Assembly: GCA_018380885.1 (NCBI GenBank)
Contig: JAGZSY010000026.1
Coordinates: 1-64,000, forward strand
Length of the DNA: 64,000 nucleotides
Source: Enterocloster asparagiformis
GTDB taxonomy: Bacteria; Bacillota; Clostridia; Lachnospirales; Lachnospiraceae
Direction of reading: 5' to 3'
Position numbers and translations under genes: made by a program. Below, piece by piece: positions 25,129 through 33,574 of the stretch; position 1 is the stretch's first letter; each line of letters starts with the position of its first letter. The notes under the pieces are model-generated. The model ran no database searches. It worked only from the letters and a program-made list of their open reading frames with translations, and was not told the DNA's origin.

Positions 25129-27729
25129 ATGAGTTGGATGCAGAAATTATGCGATGCGTATGAGGCCGGTATTGTCTGCGACCAATCAAAAGAATCGGTT
25201 AAGCTTGTTCCGCTGGGATTTGTGCGCAAAAAGGTAAAATACCATGTGGTGCTCTCGCGGGATGGGCGGTTCGTTTCGGCAGACGAGTTGATGGGGGAAA
25301 ACCAATTCCTGGAAATTCCCAGCACCACGCAGGCAGAGAGCCGTACAAGCGACAATGGAGCACCGTATCCGCTGGTGGAACAGCTGAAATACATGATCCC
25401 CGAGGATGGAAATTCAAAGCGGTTCAGTCAGTATATGGGACAACTAAACGCATGGTGTGGGCAGCCGGATGCGCCTGCATGCCTGCGCGTGGTCTATACA
25501 TACCTGGAGGGACACACTCTACTTACCGATTTGGAATCACAGCCCAATTTGAAGCTGAAATATTATAAAAATGCAGAGAGACGTGAGGGAACCGGGGAGG
25601 ACGCAAAGGCCATGGTCTGTTTCTCTGTCCAGATGCAGGATGAAAGTACTGATGATATTTGGCTCAGAGCCGATGTCAGACAGTCCTGGGAGCGTTACCT
25701 GACGGATAAACTGCCGGGCGCCAGAGCGTTTTGCTACGTGGAAGGTAAAATACTTCCTGCGTTGGACAATCATCCGAAACTGCAGGGAAATGCAAAATTG
25801 ATTTCGGCGAAGGATAACGAATTTCCATTGCAGTACAGGGGGCGTTTTGCTGATGAACGCAGTGCGGCGGTGGTAAGCTTTGAGGCGTCTGTCCGAGCCC
25901 ATAATGCGTTGATCTGGCTGATCGCGCGCCAGGGAATGCAAAAATATGGCATGACATGGGTGGCGTGGAATACAAACGGGGCTGTGGTGAAGGTTCCAAT
26001 AGATGAAAAAAATGGTTTTATGGAAGAGGACGAAGAGGAGGATTCCGGGGCAGTTATTGACACATTTGAAAATTATGCCAGGGAAGTGAGGGAGGCGGCT
26101 CGCGGTTATGGAGGCAGGCTTCATGCGTATAATCCTCACCGGACCAATTTTGTGGTGATGTTAGGGCTGGAGGCGGCGACGGACGGGAGAATGTCAGTCA
26201 CCTATTATCAGGAGTGCCCCGGAAATGAATACGCAAAGCGTTTGGAAGCGTGGTATACGGATTGCTGCTGGTGGAGTTATTCTCCAAAAAACAAAACCAA
26301 GGAGATTTCAACTCCCAATCCGGAGCAGATTGCCGTTGCCGTTATGGGGATCGATGCGGTAAATACGGCAAAAAAGGATAAAAAATGCGAGAAATCCCAC
26401 ACAAAATTGATGCGGGCACTGCACTCCAGAACGCTTGTCTGCATTGCGGACAGGCAGCCCTTGGAAATTGAGGCTGTGCGAAGCGCATTTTACAGAGTAT
26501 GCGCGCCGCTTGCCTTTGTCGGAGGGAAAGACCGGCAGTGGTCCAGAACTGCATGGGAAACGAGTGTTGACACCGCGTGCGCGATGATATCCTGTTTTCA
26601 AAAGCGCAGGAGGGGGGAGGCCTGTGAGGTGTTCACACCGGAGCTGCAGGCCGATTCGAACAGACGGGATTACTTATATGGCCGCCTTTTAGCAGCGGCG
26701 GACTTTATGGAGGAAAAATCTACAGATAAGGGACGGGATTACCCCACAAATGCTGTCCGGCTTATGCGGCAATTTGTGAAACGTCCCTTTGAGACGTGGC
26801 CAAGAATCCATGAAAAATTAATTCCATACTTTAAAAAATTGGGAACGGACAGCAAACGGTATCAGATACTTTTTGCGGAAATCGAAAAACAATTCCCGGA
26901 AGAGGACAGATATGAGCGCAGGGAACTTTCAATGGAATTTTTACAGGGATTTTCCAGTCAGAGACAGAGGTTTTTTCAAAAATGGGAACCTGCGGAAAAA
27001 ATTGAGATTGGGGAAACTACCATATATGAGCTTCCGAGACGGCGTTCTGAGCTGTACGGATGTCTGCTGGCCATTGCAGATGTGGCGGAGCAGGAAGCCA
27101 GCGCGGGGGAACGGACAGGCATGACCAACGCGCTGCAGATGATGCCGGTATTTGCTGCAAAGCCCTATGAAAGCTGGGCAAGGCTTCACGACAAGCTGCT
27201 GCCGTATTTTGAAAAATTAGGGGAAAAAGCTGGTTATTACCAGAGGCTGATTGGGTTTACGGAGCTTCAGTTTTCCCAAGCGGAACGGGAATCATCAGAG
27301 CCCTTAGACGGCGGCTATCTGCATGGGTACTACTGTATGCGTCAGACCTTTTATCAGAGGACGCAGTTTTCCAGGGAACCACGGAATTGGGAGGCGGCGG
27401 GGGATGGGAGAAGCGCCCTGTATGGACGTCTGCTGGGCATCGCGGACCGGATGGAGAGAAGCCATTTCGCTTGCCAGGCAGATGGGATGGACAGGCGCTC
27501 CACGAATGAACTGCGATTTATGGCGGTATTTTCCCGGAAGCCGTTATCCACATGGGAAAATCTGAAGGCCAAATTAAAACCGTATCAGCGGTATGCAGGA
27601 AATTGTTCAGGGGAAAATTGGGCCGCCCTGGAACAGTTGGAACAGCAATTACAGCAGCATGGATGGTATACTGATATTCCTTTGGGAAGCGTCTATCTGC
27701 ATGGCTACTATGAGGAACGGAATCAATAA
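25129..27729 (+). CDS. cas8c: Cas8c (Csd1) with triplicated C-terminal Cas11c-like module
   Basis: 866 residues; usual Csd1 proteins are about 550-620. The large subunit of type I-C Cascade recognises the PAM and holds the R-loop; the shorter Cas11c is made from its 3' end. Residues 1-500 are a normal Csd1 body. Three related helical modules of ~102 residues follow: 516-617, 642-743 and 764-866. Each begins LYG-x-LL-x-x-AD, then TN-x4-M-x2-F, P-x3-W and KL-x-PY, and ends in a G(F/Y)-x3-R-like tail (FLQGFSSQRQRFF, YLHGYYCMRQTFY, YLHGYYEERNQ). Linkers are ~24 and ~20 residues. An in-frame GTG with a strong ribosome site precedes module 1. The reading frame is open throughout, so this looks selected, not decayed. 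Confidence 0.93.
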   Translation: MSWMQKLCDAYEAGIVCDQSKESVKLVPLGFVRKKVKYHVVLSRDGRFVSADELMGENQFLEIPSTTQAESRTSDNGAPYPLVEQLKYMIPEDGNSKRFSQYMGQLNAWCGQPDAPACLRVVYTYLEGHTLLTDLESQPNLKLKYYKNAERREGTGEDAKAMVCFSVQMQDESTDDIWLRADVRQSWERYLTDKLPGARAFCYVEGKILPALDNHPKLQGNAKLISAKDNEFPLQYRGRFADERSAAVVSFEASVRAHNALIWLIARQGMQKYGMTWVAWNTNGAVVKVPIDEKNGFMEEDEEEDSGAVIDTFENYAREVREAARGYGGRLHAYNPHRTNFVVMLGLEAATDGRMSVTYYQECPGNEYAKRLEAWYTDCCWWSYSPKNKTKEISTPNPEQIAVAVMGIDAVNTAKKDKKCEKSHTKLMRALHSRTLVCIADRQPLEIEAVRSAFYRVCAPLAFVGGKDRQWSRTAWETSVDTACAMISCFQKRRRGEACEVFTPELQADSNRRDYLYGRLLAAADFMEEKSTDKGRDYPTNAVRLMRQFVKRPFETWPRIHEKLIPYFKKLGTDSKRYQILFAEIEKQFPEEDRYERRELSMEFLQGFSSQRQRFFQKWEPAEKIEIGETTIYELPRRRSELYGCLLAIADVAEQEASAGERTGMTNALQMMPVFAAKPYESWARLHDKLLPYFEKLGEKAGYYQRLIGFTELQFSQAERESSEPLDGGYLHGYYCMRQTFYQRTQFSREPRNWEAAGDGRSALYGRLLGIADRMERSHFACQADGMDRRSTNELRFMAVFSRKPLSTWENLKAKLKPYQRYAGNCSGENWAALEQLEQQLQQHGWYTDIPLGSVYLHGYYEERNQ
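26608..26631 (+). promoter_or_regulatory. Internal ribosome site and GTG start inside cas8c (Cas11c-type product)
   Basis: AGGAGGGGGGAGG at 26608-26620 is followed 8 bp later by GTG 26629, in frame with cas8c (residue 501). Type I-C loci are known to make Cas11c from an internal start in cas8c. Here the product would be 366 residues carrying all three modules, against roughly 120 for a usual Cas11c. ATG 26584 is a less well placed alternative. Confidence 0.7.
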
Positions 27730-27748
27730 AAGAAAAGGAGAAATGATT

Positions 27749-28633
27749 ATGGCAGTTTTGGAGAAGAAAATTGATTTTGCGCTGGTTTTTACTGTAAAGA
27801 ATGCAAATCCAAATGGGGATCCTCTGGATGGGAATCGTCCGAGAACTACATATAAAGGGCTGGGAGAGGTTTCGGACGTTTGTCTGAAGCGCAAACTCCG
27901 CAATCGGCTGTTGGACGAAGGACAGAATATCTTTGTTCAGTCTGACGACCGCCGCAGAGAGGGGGATACGTTTCGTTCTTTAAAAGACAGGGCGGACAAT
28001 GAACCGGCGCTGGCGGAATGCGTGAAAGGTATGAAAACTGGGAAGAAAACCCGGGAGGATTACGCCAGACTGGCGTGTGAAGCATGGTATGACGTCAGGG
28101 CATTTGGACAGGTGTTTGCATTTAAAAAAGGGAAAAAAGAGGAAGAAGGATCGGACGCAGTATCGATCGGGATTCGCGGACCTGTCAGCGTTCAGTCCGC
28201 CTACAGCATAGAACCGGTTAATATCACCAGCTCCCAGATTACAAAATCGGTGAATCTGGAGACAGGAAAGGACCCGGATAAAAAGGGGCCGGACACCATG
28301 GGAATGAAACACCGGGTAGATTTCGGGGTTTATGTAACCTATGGCGCAATTAATGTTCAGCTTGCACATAAGACTGGTTTCAGCGAAGAGGACGGGGAGG
28401 CTTTAAAAGAGGCGCTGAGAACGCTGTTCTGTAATGACGAGACATCCGCACGCCCGGCCGGCAGCATGGAGGTGGTGAAGCTGGTATGGTGGAAACACAA
28501 TTGTGCCAGCGGCCAGTATTCGTCGGCTAAGGTGCATCGGACGCTGCGGGTTTCCTGCGATGCAGAGGAAAATGTTTCGGTAAGCACAGAGGATTTGGAG
28601 GGCCTGATTCCGGAGATTTTGGATGGCGAATGA
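27749..28633 (+). CDS. cas7c: Cas7c (Csd2) Cascade backbone subunit
   Basis: 294 residues. Cas7 copies polymerise along the crRNA spacer to form the Cascade backbone. The N-terminus KIDFALVFTVKNANPNGDPLDGNRPR is the family signature; DIRGPVSVQ-like GIRGPVSVQSAYSIEPV and MGMKHRVDFGVYVTYG follow. ATG 27749 is 8 bp after AAAAGGAG; ATG 27743 is too close to it. It begins about 20 bp after cas8c. In a complete I-C operon cas4, cas1 and cas2 come next; they do not here. Confidence 0.95.
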   Translation: MAVLEKKIDFALVFTVKNANPNGDPLDGNRPRTTYKGLGEVSDVCLKRKLRNRLLDEGQNIFVQSDDRRREGDTFRSLKDRADNEPALAECVKGMKTGKKTREDYARLACEAWYDVRAFGQVFAFKKGKKEEEGSDAVSIGIRGPVSVQSAYSIEPVNITSSQITKSVNLETGKDPDKKGPDTMGMKHRVDFGVYVTYGAINVQLAHKTGFSEEDGEALKEALRTLFCNDETSARPAGSMEVVKLVWWKHNCASGQYSSAKVHRTLRVSCDAEENVSVSTEDLEGLIPEILDGE

Positions 28634-28883
28634 TGCTTCGTCCGCCGTTGGGCTGGTGAATATTATGGTATCTTTCGAGTACACTTTGCTGGAAAACGAG
28701 ATGACAGGCACTTTAGAAACGGTGGGGGATAGATCCGACGGTTGGATACCTTTATATAGTACGTCCTATGCAGAGCCCTATTCGTCCTCCACCTGTGAGA
28801 TGGCCGCGGAGGTATTACAGTATATCATGGACAGGCTCAATATACGCAACCCTATTTTTAAATACCGAGTGAATGCGGCATAA
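28623..28883 (+). CDS. Unclassified small ORF overlapping the cas7c end
   Basis: 86 codons in another frame, starting inside the last codons of cas7c. The sequence (for example CEMAAEVLQYIMDRLNIR) resembles no Cas protein I can name. It occupies the place of cas4/cas1, so it may be a chance frame across a deletion joint. No clear ribosome site is seen. Confidence 0.3.
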   Translation: MANDASSAVGLVNIMVSFEYTLLENEMTGTLETVGDRSDGWIPLYSTSYAEPYSSSTCEMAAEVLQYIMDRLNIRNPIFKYRVNAA

Positions 28884-28886
28884 TAT

Positions 28887-29045
28887 TTGAAGCAAAAATA
28901 TTTTCTGCTGGAGAAAATCGACGAAGAAAAAGACAGTTTGAATTTTTTCTCTGAGCAAATGATACAGCGGTAAGGTTCCGTATTATGGGCGTGCGGTGCG
29001 GAATAAAGGTGAATGGGACATTTATTCAAAAATGCAGAGGGCGTG
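28887..29045 (+). pseudogene. Possible cas2 C-terminal remnant
   Basis: From TTG 28887 one frame reads LKQKYFLLEKIDEEKDSLNFF before a stop at 28971. Type I-C Cas2 proteins typically carry LL-x-x-ID-x-x-x-DSLRFY at this point of their C-terminal half. From 28972 a shifted frame continues KVPYYGRAVRN, similar to the K-VEHYG region. If right, this is the only relic of the adaptation module, directly before the leader. The match is from memory of the family and short. Confidence 0.5.
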
Positions 29046-29058
29046 TCTGATTTCAGCC

Positions 29059-29101
29059 ATGCGAACCTGAAGTGAACATGAATTCTGCGGGAGGTTCGCA
29101 T
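29059..29101 (+). repeat. Perfect inverted repeat in the CRISPR leader
   Basis: ATGCGAACCT (29059-29068) and its exact reverse complement AGGTTCGCAT (29092-29101) flank 23 bp. It lies about 120 bp before the first repeat, in the leader. Confidence 0.75.
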
Positions 29102-29219
29102 CTGAATTTAGGGGTAAATTCGAGGAGGATTGGGATTTGAAGGTGAGATTTGCTGTGGAAATTGGTTAATTGTAATAAAAATATGAGGTGAGAGTGTTGC
29201 GGAATTGTGAATGTTTGCG

Positions 29220-29514
29220 GATCAGGCTCGCGAGAGCCTGCGGATTGAAATGAAAAGTTTTCTGATTGGATTAGCCAGCACCAAGGATCAGGCTCGCGAG
29301 AGCCTGCGGATTGAAATAAAATTGCGCACAAGGTGCCGCAGGAAGCTCTGGATCAGGCTCGCGAGGGCCTGCAGATTGAAATCTCCAACTTACCATACCG
29401 GCGTAACATCATGTTGTGATCAGGCTCGCGAGAGCCTGCAGATTTAAATTTTGACAGCCTCGAATGGACATTCCTCCATAATGATCAGGCTCCCGAAAGC
29501 CCACGTATAAAAAA
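29220..29514 (+). CRISPR. Short type I-C CRISPR array, five repeats, four spacers
   Basis: Repeats of 32 bp start at 29220, 29286, 29351, 29418 and 29483, with spacers of 34, 33, 35 and 33 bp. The repeat has a hairpin CAGGCTC-GCGA-GAGCCTG and ends in the type I-C hallmark ATTGAAAT, so transcription is on the plus strand, reading away from cas7c. Repeats 1 and 2 are identical; the third has two changes (one keeps pairing as G-U), the fourth two, and the fifth is badly degraded, as expected at the leader-distal end. I could not identify spacer targets. Confidence 0.95.
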
Positions 29515-29572
29515 TCTTCTCCCATTTGAATGCATCAAACAGAAAAAAGATCGTCCTCCCGGCCCGTTCCTG

Positions 29573-30183
29573 AAGCATCGTGCTGGGAAACCTATATGCG
29601 TTGCAGCACCCCGAAAATTTTCTGGCGTACATTGGCATTGTCCGGGTGATCAGCGTGATGGAGAATGAGCGGACTGCGTACCAGGAAGTATTGGAAATGG
29701 CGAGGAGAGCGGGAAACCAGAAGCACATACAGAGATTGTACCAAATAGGCGATTAACCGACCGGCGATCCCAAAATTATTGTTGGAGGAGCTGCCAATGC
29801 ATCGAAAAATGCAGGCGGCTTACGATAACGGTCCGGTCTCCGATAGCAGTCATGGCGAAAGGATCAGTATTTTGCGCCGCCCTTCCTTACGCTGGAGGAA
29901 TCTTGTCAATTTTATACGTGTCATGAAAGAAAACCACCCGCTCCACCATCAGCAGCTTTCCTTTGAGCGTGCTGATTCCCCGTCCCACTATCAGACACTG
30001 CTCCGCTATATCCAGGGTAGACGGATCATATCACGCCCGCATGGCAGGGGAAAACATACTATGACACGATTGAGGCCCACCTGTAAAACCATGGCAGCAA
30101 TTCCGGAAGCAGGGCATAATTCCATGCCCCAACAGCCCGACAAATTTGCCGCCGCCCTGCGGACTGTGCGTGAAACGCTGTAA
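29573..30183 (+). pseudogene. Decayed alpha/beta hydrolase (proline iminopeptidase-like)
   Basis: Fragments in different frames belong to one hydrolase. From about 29577, VLGNLYALQHPENFLAYIG and then ARRAGNQKHIQRLYQIGD match the region after the nucleophile elbow in proline iminopeptidase-type hydrolases. From about 30112, GHNSMPQQPDKFAAAL is the C-terminal part carrying the catalytic His (usually GHSP). At least two frameshifts lie between. The N-terminal half, including the nucleophile Ser, is missing where the CRISPR array now ends. Confidence 0.65.
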
Positions 30184-30396
30184 AGAAAACTCACTGTGCA
30201 TTAAAGAATATCATTTCCTGTCACCTTATGATCTGGGGTGTCCCTGGCGCAGAATACGCAACGCGGCAGACCGGTAACTGCCGCGCTGGCCAAATAAAAC
30301 TAACGGTAGACCGGACTCAACGGTGGGTCCATAAGTATATCAACGGAAACTGCTGCCATGAAATGATCAGGTCACGATCTGCGGGGGGATGAGGCG

Positions 30397-30783
30397 ATGA
30401 GAGAAGCTCCTGGCAATATAATTGCGGAACTTAGAAAAGCGCAAGGTATAATGCGGCTGGAATTAGCTGAGAAAATGGCTGTGACAGAAAATGTTATATC
30501 GGAATGGGAAAACGATCTGTCTTGCCCTGACATCAAGTCACTTCAAATTTTGGCGGAGCTGCTGGACGTTTCCTCGGATGAACTGCTGCAGCCCCAAAAG
30601 CCGGCCTCCGTTCCCACAAAAGACTTCAGGGAAATCATTCCGTTGATTTTTAAGGCGGTTGCAATGGCAATGGGAATTGCCGTCATCGTGCTTTCCTCTA
30701 TGAACAAGTTGGAGGTGGAAAGCGGAATCGTCATGCTCGGAATCGGTCTGGTCTGCGCCGGCGTTTCCTTATTGGGCAGGTAA
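30397..30783 (+). CDS. XRE-family regulator with two membrane segments
   Basis: 128 residues. An N-terminal helix-turn-helix (IIAELRKAQGIMRLELAEKMAVTENVISEWENDLSCPD) is of the Cro/CI type. A linker leads to two hydrophobic segments (residues ~75-92 and ~103-126). Membrane-tethered XRE proteins of this layout are common in Clostridia; the gene they regulate is unknown. GGGGGATGAGG precedes the ATG. It is monocistronic. Confidence 0.85.
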   Translation: MREAPGNIIAELRKAQGIMRLELAEKMAVTENVISEWENDLSCPDIKSLQILAELLDVSSDELLQPQKPASVPTKDFREIIPLIFKAVAMAMGIAVIVLSSMNKLEVESGIVMLGIGLVCAGVSLLGR

Positions 30784-31235
30784 GCGCAGCAGATGGGCTG
30801 TTCTTCAAAGGATGAACCGCCCGTTGGTCACACGGAACCCTGCCCTTAAATCATCTGCCTTTACCAGTCCTTGTTTGACCTCTATGAGGTGAACATCTGC
30901 GAGATGGCCTCACGGCGGCTGCCATCCCGGAACAACTACAGGAAAATCAGCCCCGGACGCCGGACCGGTATAGGATACCGGGCTAGACGCATAAGCCTGT
31001 AGGGCCTCTGGCTGGGACCAAAAACACCGGATAGCTGCGCGGGAAATTTGAATCAATTTGACCCGATGGGCGGTTAGACCTTGCCATATGGAAAAATCCC
31101 TGTTTCTCTGCTTTGCAAAGAAACCAGGGATTTTTTTATTCAGGCCAAAATAACCGCCGATTTTCGAAGAGCTGGGCAGCACCGGTCCTGGGCAATATTT
31201 AGAAAAAACTTAGAATATCTTCCGAGTATCTTCCG
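30784..31235. other. Intergenic DNA with a possible third DUF5131 scar
   Basis: No gene is seen. Bases 30921-30962 share the phrase CAGGAAAATCAG and flanking bases with the start of both DUF5131 genes (the RKISPG codons), suggesting a decayed third copy. A terminator lies at 31093-31137. Confidence 0.4.
31093..31137 (+). terminator. Rho-independent terminator
   Basis: AAATCCCTGTTTCT pairs with AGAAACCAGGGATTT (one bulge), and seven T follow. It would end transcription from the XRE gene side. Confidence 0.8.
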
Positions 31236-31265
31236 TTGAAATGTCCGCATTCTATATAGTATACT
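31236..31265 (+). promoter_or_regulatory. Promoter of the GDPD gene
   Basis: TTGAAA (31236-31241) and TATACT (31260-31265) with an 18-bp spacer, 39 bp before the start codon. Confidence 0.55.
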
Positions 31266-31304
31266 TGTCACTATGTTTTAGCAGATAAATGGATAGGGGT
31301 AAAG

Positions 31305-33134
31305 ATGAAACGATTGATGAAACGCTCTTTGGATATTTCACTTAAAAGTTGGCCGACATTGTTGGTTTTTAACATGGTGTACAAGGTGTTCAGCTACTCG
31401 GCGCTGTACTCGGTTACAAGCGACTTGCTGCAGCTGATCTTAAAAACTGCCGGGGTGTCCTATATATCGGCGGAGAACCTGGCACTTATTCTGCGCAGCC
31501 CGTTTTCCGTGTTTTTGTGTCTGAGTATGATATTTCTGATCGCTTTTTCCGTTTTCTTTGAAACGGTGGCGCTCTATGTTTACTGTGAGAACGGGTGGCA
31601 ACAGCGGCATATTTCCATTGTACAGCTGTTGAGACAGACCCTGACTCACTGTAAAAAAATATTTCACGTACAAAATCTGATGCTGTTTTTGGGATTTGTC
31701 CTGACCACGATTTTAACCGCGCTGCCATTTTCTCCCTATATCCTGCGGTGGCTCAGCGTCCCCGAATTTATCATGGACTTTATCAGGCACAATGTGCCGT
31801 TATTTTCCGCTTTTATTGTGACTACTGTAGCTGCTAATATTATCTGCTTCCTGTTTTTGCTCTTTTTGCCCGGTACGCTGTTTCAAAATCAGTCCATGAA
31901 GGAGGCGTGGAAGGATGGCTTCAGGCTGCTGAAAAAGAGAAAAGTCGCCACCCTTTTCCGCGCTGCTTTGGCGTTTGCCGTCTTTGGCCTCGCGGCCGCG
32001 GTATTGCTTGGCCTCGCGACCCTTGGCTTGATTTATTATACGAAACGTGTGGAAATTCCGCTGAAGGCGGCTGAAACGTTTGTCAGGTATTTTTATCGGG
32101 CAGTGCCGGCGGCGGCATTTATCCTGAGCTCCCTTTCTACCATTTGGCTGTTTTCGCTGCTCATTTCATTGTTTCATCAGTATAAAGAGGACGTCAGACC
32201 CACGGCCGCCGCACGGAACAAAATAGAGCCGCTTTACGCGATTAAGCAGGCAGCTGTAATCGTGTTCGCCGGGATTGCGATCATGATATTTAGCGAGACA
32301 GAGCTGGGAGGCGCTTTTATTACCGAAACGTACACCAGGCCGCAAATCGTTGCCCACCGCAGCGGCGCTTCCTATGCACCGGAAAATACGATGGCCGCGC
32401 TGGATCATGCTATTGCCATGAAACTTGATATGGTAGAGATTGACGTGCAGCAGCTAAAGGACGGGGAACTGATTTTACTGCACGACGATAGCTTTAACCG
32501 CACCGCGGGCGAGGACAAAAAGGTGTGGGAGGCAGGCTACGATGAGGTGAGAGACTATGACGCCGGCAGTTGGTTTTCTCCTGAGTTTTCCGGCGAGCCG
32601 ATTCCTAAATTGGACGATTTTTTAAAAAGAGCCAAGGGCAATATCCAAGTGATGATAGAGCTGAAATCCACTGGGCGTGAGACGAACCTGGTGGAAGGAG
32701 TGGTGGAGCTCATTGAAAAATATGATATGTTTGACCAGTGTAATATCGGTTCATTGAATTTGGAGCTTTTAAAAGAAGTAAAAACCATTGATCCCAAAAT
32801 TGAAACCGTTTATATCACACCGTTGATTTATTCCATTCAATATGATATCGATTTTATTGACGCGTTCAGCGTGGAAACCACTATGTTGACAAGAGAAATG
32901 GTGGTGAGCATGCATTTGGAGGGAAAAAAGGTGTATGGATGGACAGCCAACTCAAAAGAAACCATTGAGAAAAATCTGCGGTGCCAGGTGGACGGCATTG
33001 TAACGGATAACCCGGAGCTGGTGAATCAGTACGTGCTGCAGACATGGCACAACCGTTTGTTGGATACGTTACTCCAAACGTTTTTTAATACGACGCTGAC
33101 AGACACCAAACCCTTCAGAAATACAGCTATATAA
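31305..33134 (+). CDS. Membrane-domain glycerophosphodiester phosphodiesterase
   Basis: 609 residues. The first ~340 hold six to eight hydrophobic segments (the GDPD membrane domain), the last ~260 the catalytic TIM barrel. Catalytic motifs: IVAHRSGASYAPENT (His-Arg and Glu-Asn), DMVEIDVQ (metal Glu and Asp) and LLHDDSFNRT (second His). It hydrolyses glycerophosphodiesters to glycerol-3-phosphate plus an alcohol, with the catalytic part probably outside the cell. C-terminal GWTANSKETIEKNLRCQVDGIVTDNP is typical. The gene stands alone behind its own promoter. Confidence 0.93.
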   Translation: MKRLMKRSLDISLKSWPTLLVFNMVYKVFSYSALYSVTSDLLQLILKTAGVSYISAENLALILRSPFSVFLCLSMIFLIAFSVFFETVALYVYCENGWQQRHISIVQLLRQTLTHCKKIFHVQNLMLFLGFVLTTILTALPFSPYILRWLSVPEFIMDFIRHNVPLFSAFIVTTVAANIICFLFLLFLPGTLFQNQSMKEAWKDGFRLLKKRKVATLFRAALAFAVFGLAAAVLLGLATLGLIYYTKRVEIPLKAAETFVRYFYRAVPAAAFILSSLSTIWLFSLLISLFHQYKEDVRPTAAARNKIEPLYAIKQAAVIVFAGIAIMIFSETELGGAFITETYTRPQIVAHRSGASYAPENTMAALDHAIAMKLDMVEIDVQQLKDGELILLHDDSFNRTAGEDKKVWEAGYDEVRDYDAGSWFSPEFSGEPIPKLDDFLKRAKGNIQVMIELKSTGRETNLVEGVVELIEKYDMFDQCNIGSLNLELLKEVKTIDPKIETVYITPLIYSIQYDIDFIDAFSVETTMLTREMVVSMHLEGKKVYGWTANSKETIEKNLRCQVDGIVTDNPELVNQYVLQTWHNRLLDTLLQTFFNTTLTDTKPFRNTAI

Positions 33135-33574
33135 GTATGCGGTAAAAACGGGCAGGGATAACGCGCCGGCAGGAGAGAGCATGCAAGCAGAAAACAATCC
33201 GGTGCTATGTCCCGCGGGCGTTAGGTCCCTGTCCGGGGATTGCTGAAACACGGCAGCGGAAGGCGTTTCCGCCAAGGTCTCCGCGCCTTCCGTAAAGGCG
33301 GAGCATACGCCCGAAAATGCGCGGGTAGGCCGCCTTTTCATAGAAAAAATAATGGATGGTATCTTGCGGAGATTTTTGATATAATAATAGCCGGACGGGC
33401 CGCTAAAACCATGGCAATCCGGGGAATGCGGCTGAAACAATTAAAAGGCTGTTTTGCGGTGCACAGCCAAATCGGTGAATGTTTGATCAACATAATGATA
33501 GGTATGAACAGGGTAGCATTCATGTTATCCTGCTTCTTTTGTATTGGAAAACCAAAGGCTGACGGAGAGGGAAT
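33135..33574. other. Intergenic DNA with a shared hairpin phrase
   Basis: No gene is supported. A 37-base phrase at 33504-33540 (CAGGGTA...TATCCTG hairpin, then TTCTTTT) recurs with few changes at 12080-12117. It may act as a terminator or be a relic of the same lost gene. Confidence 0.45.
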
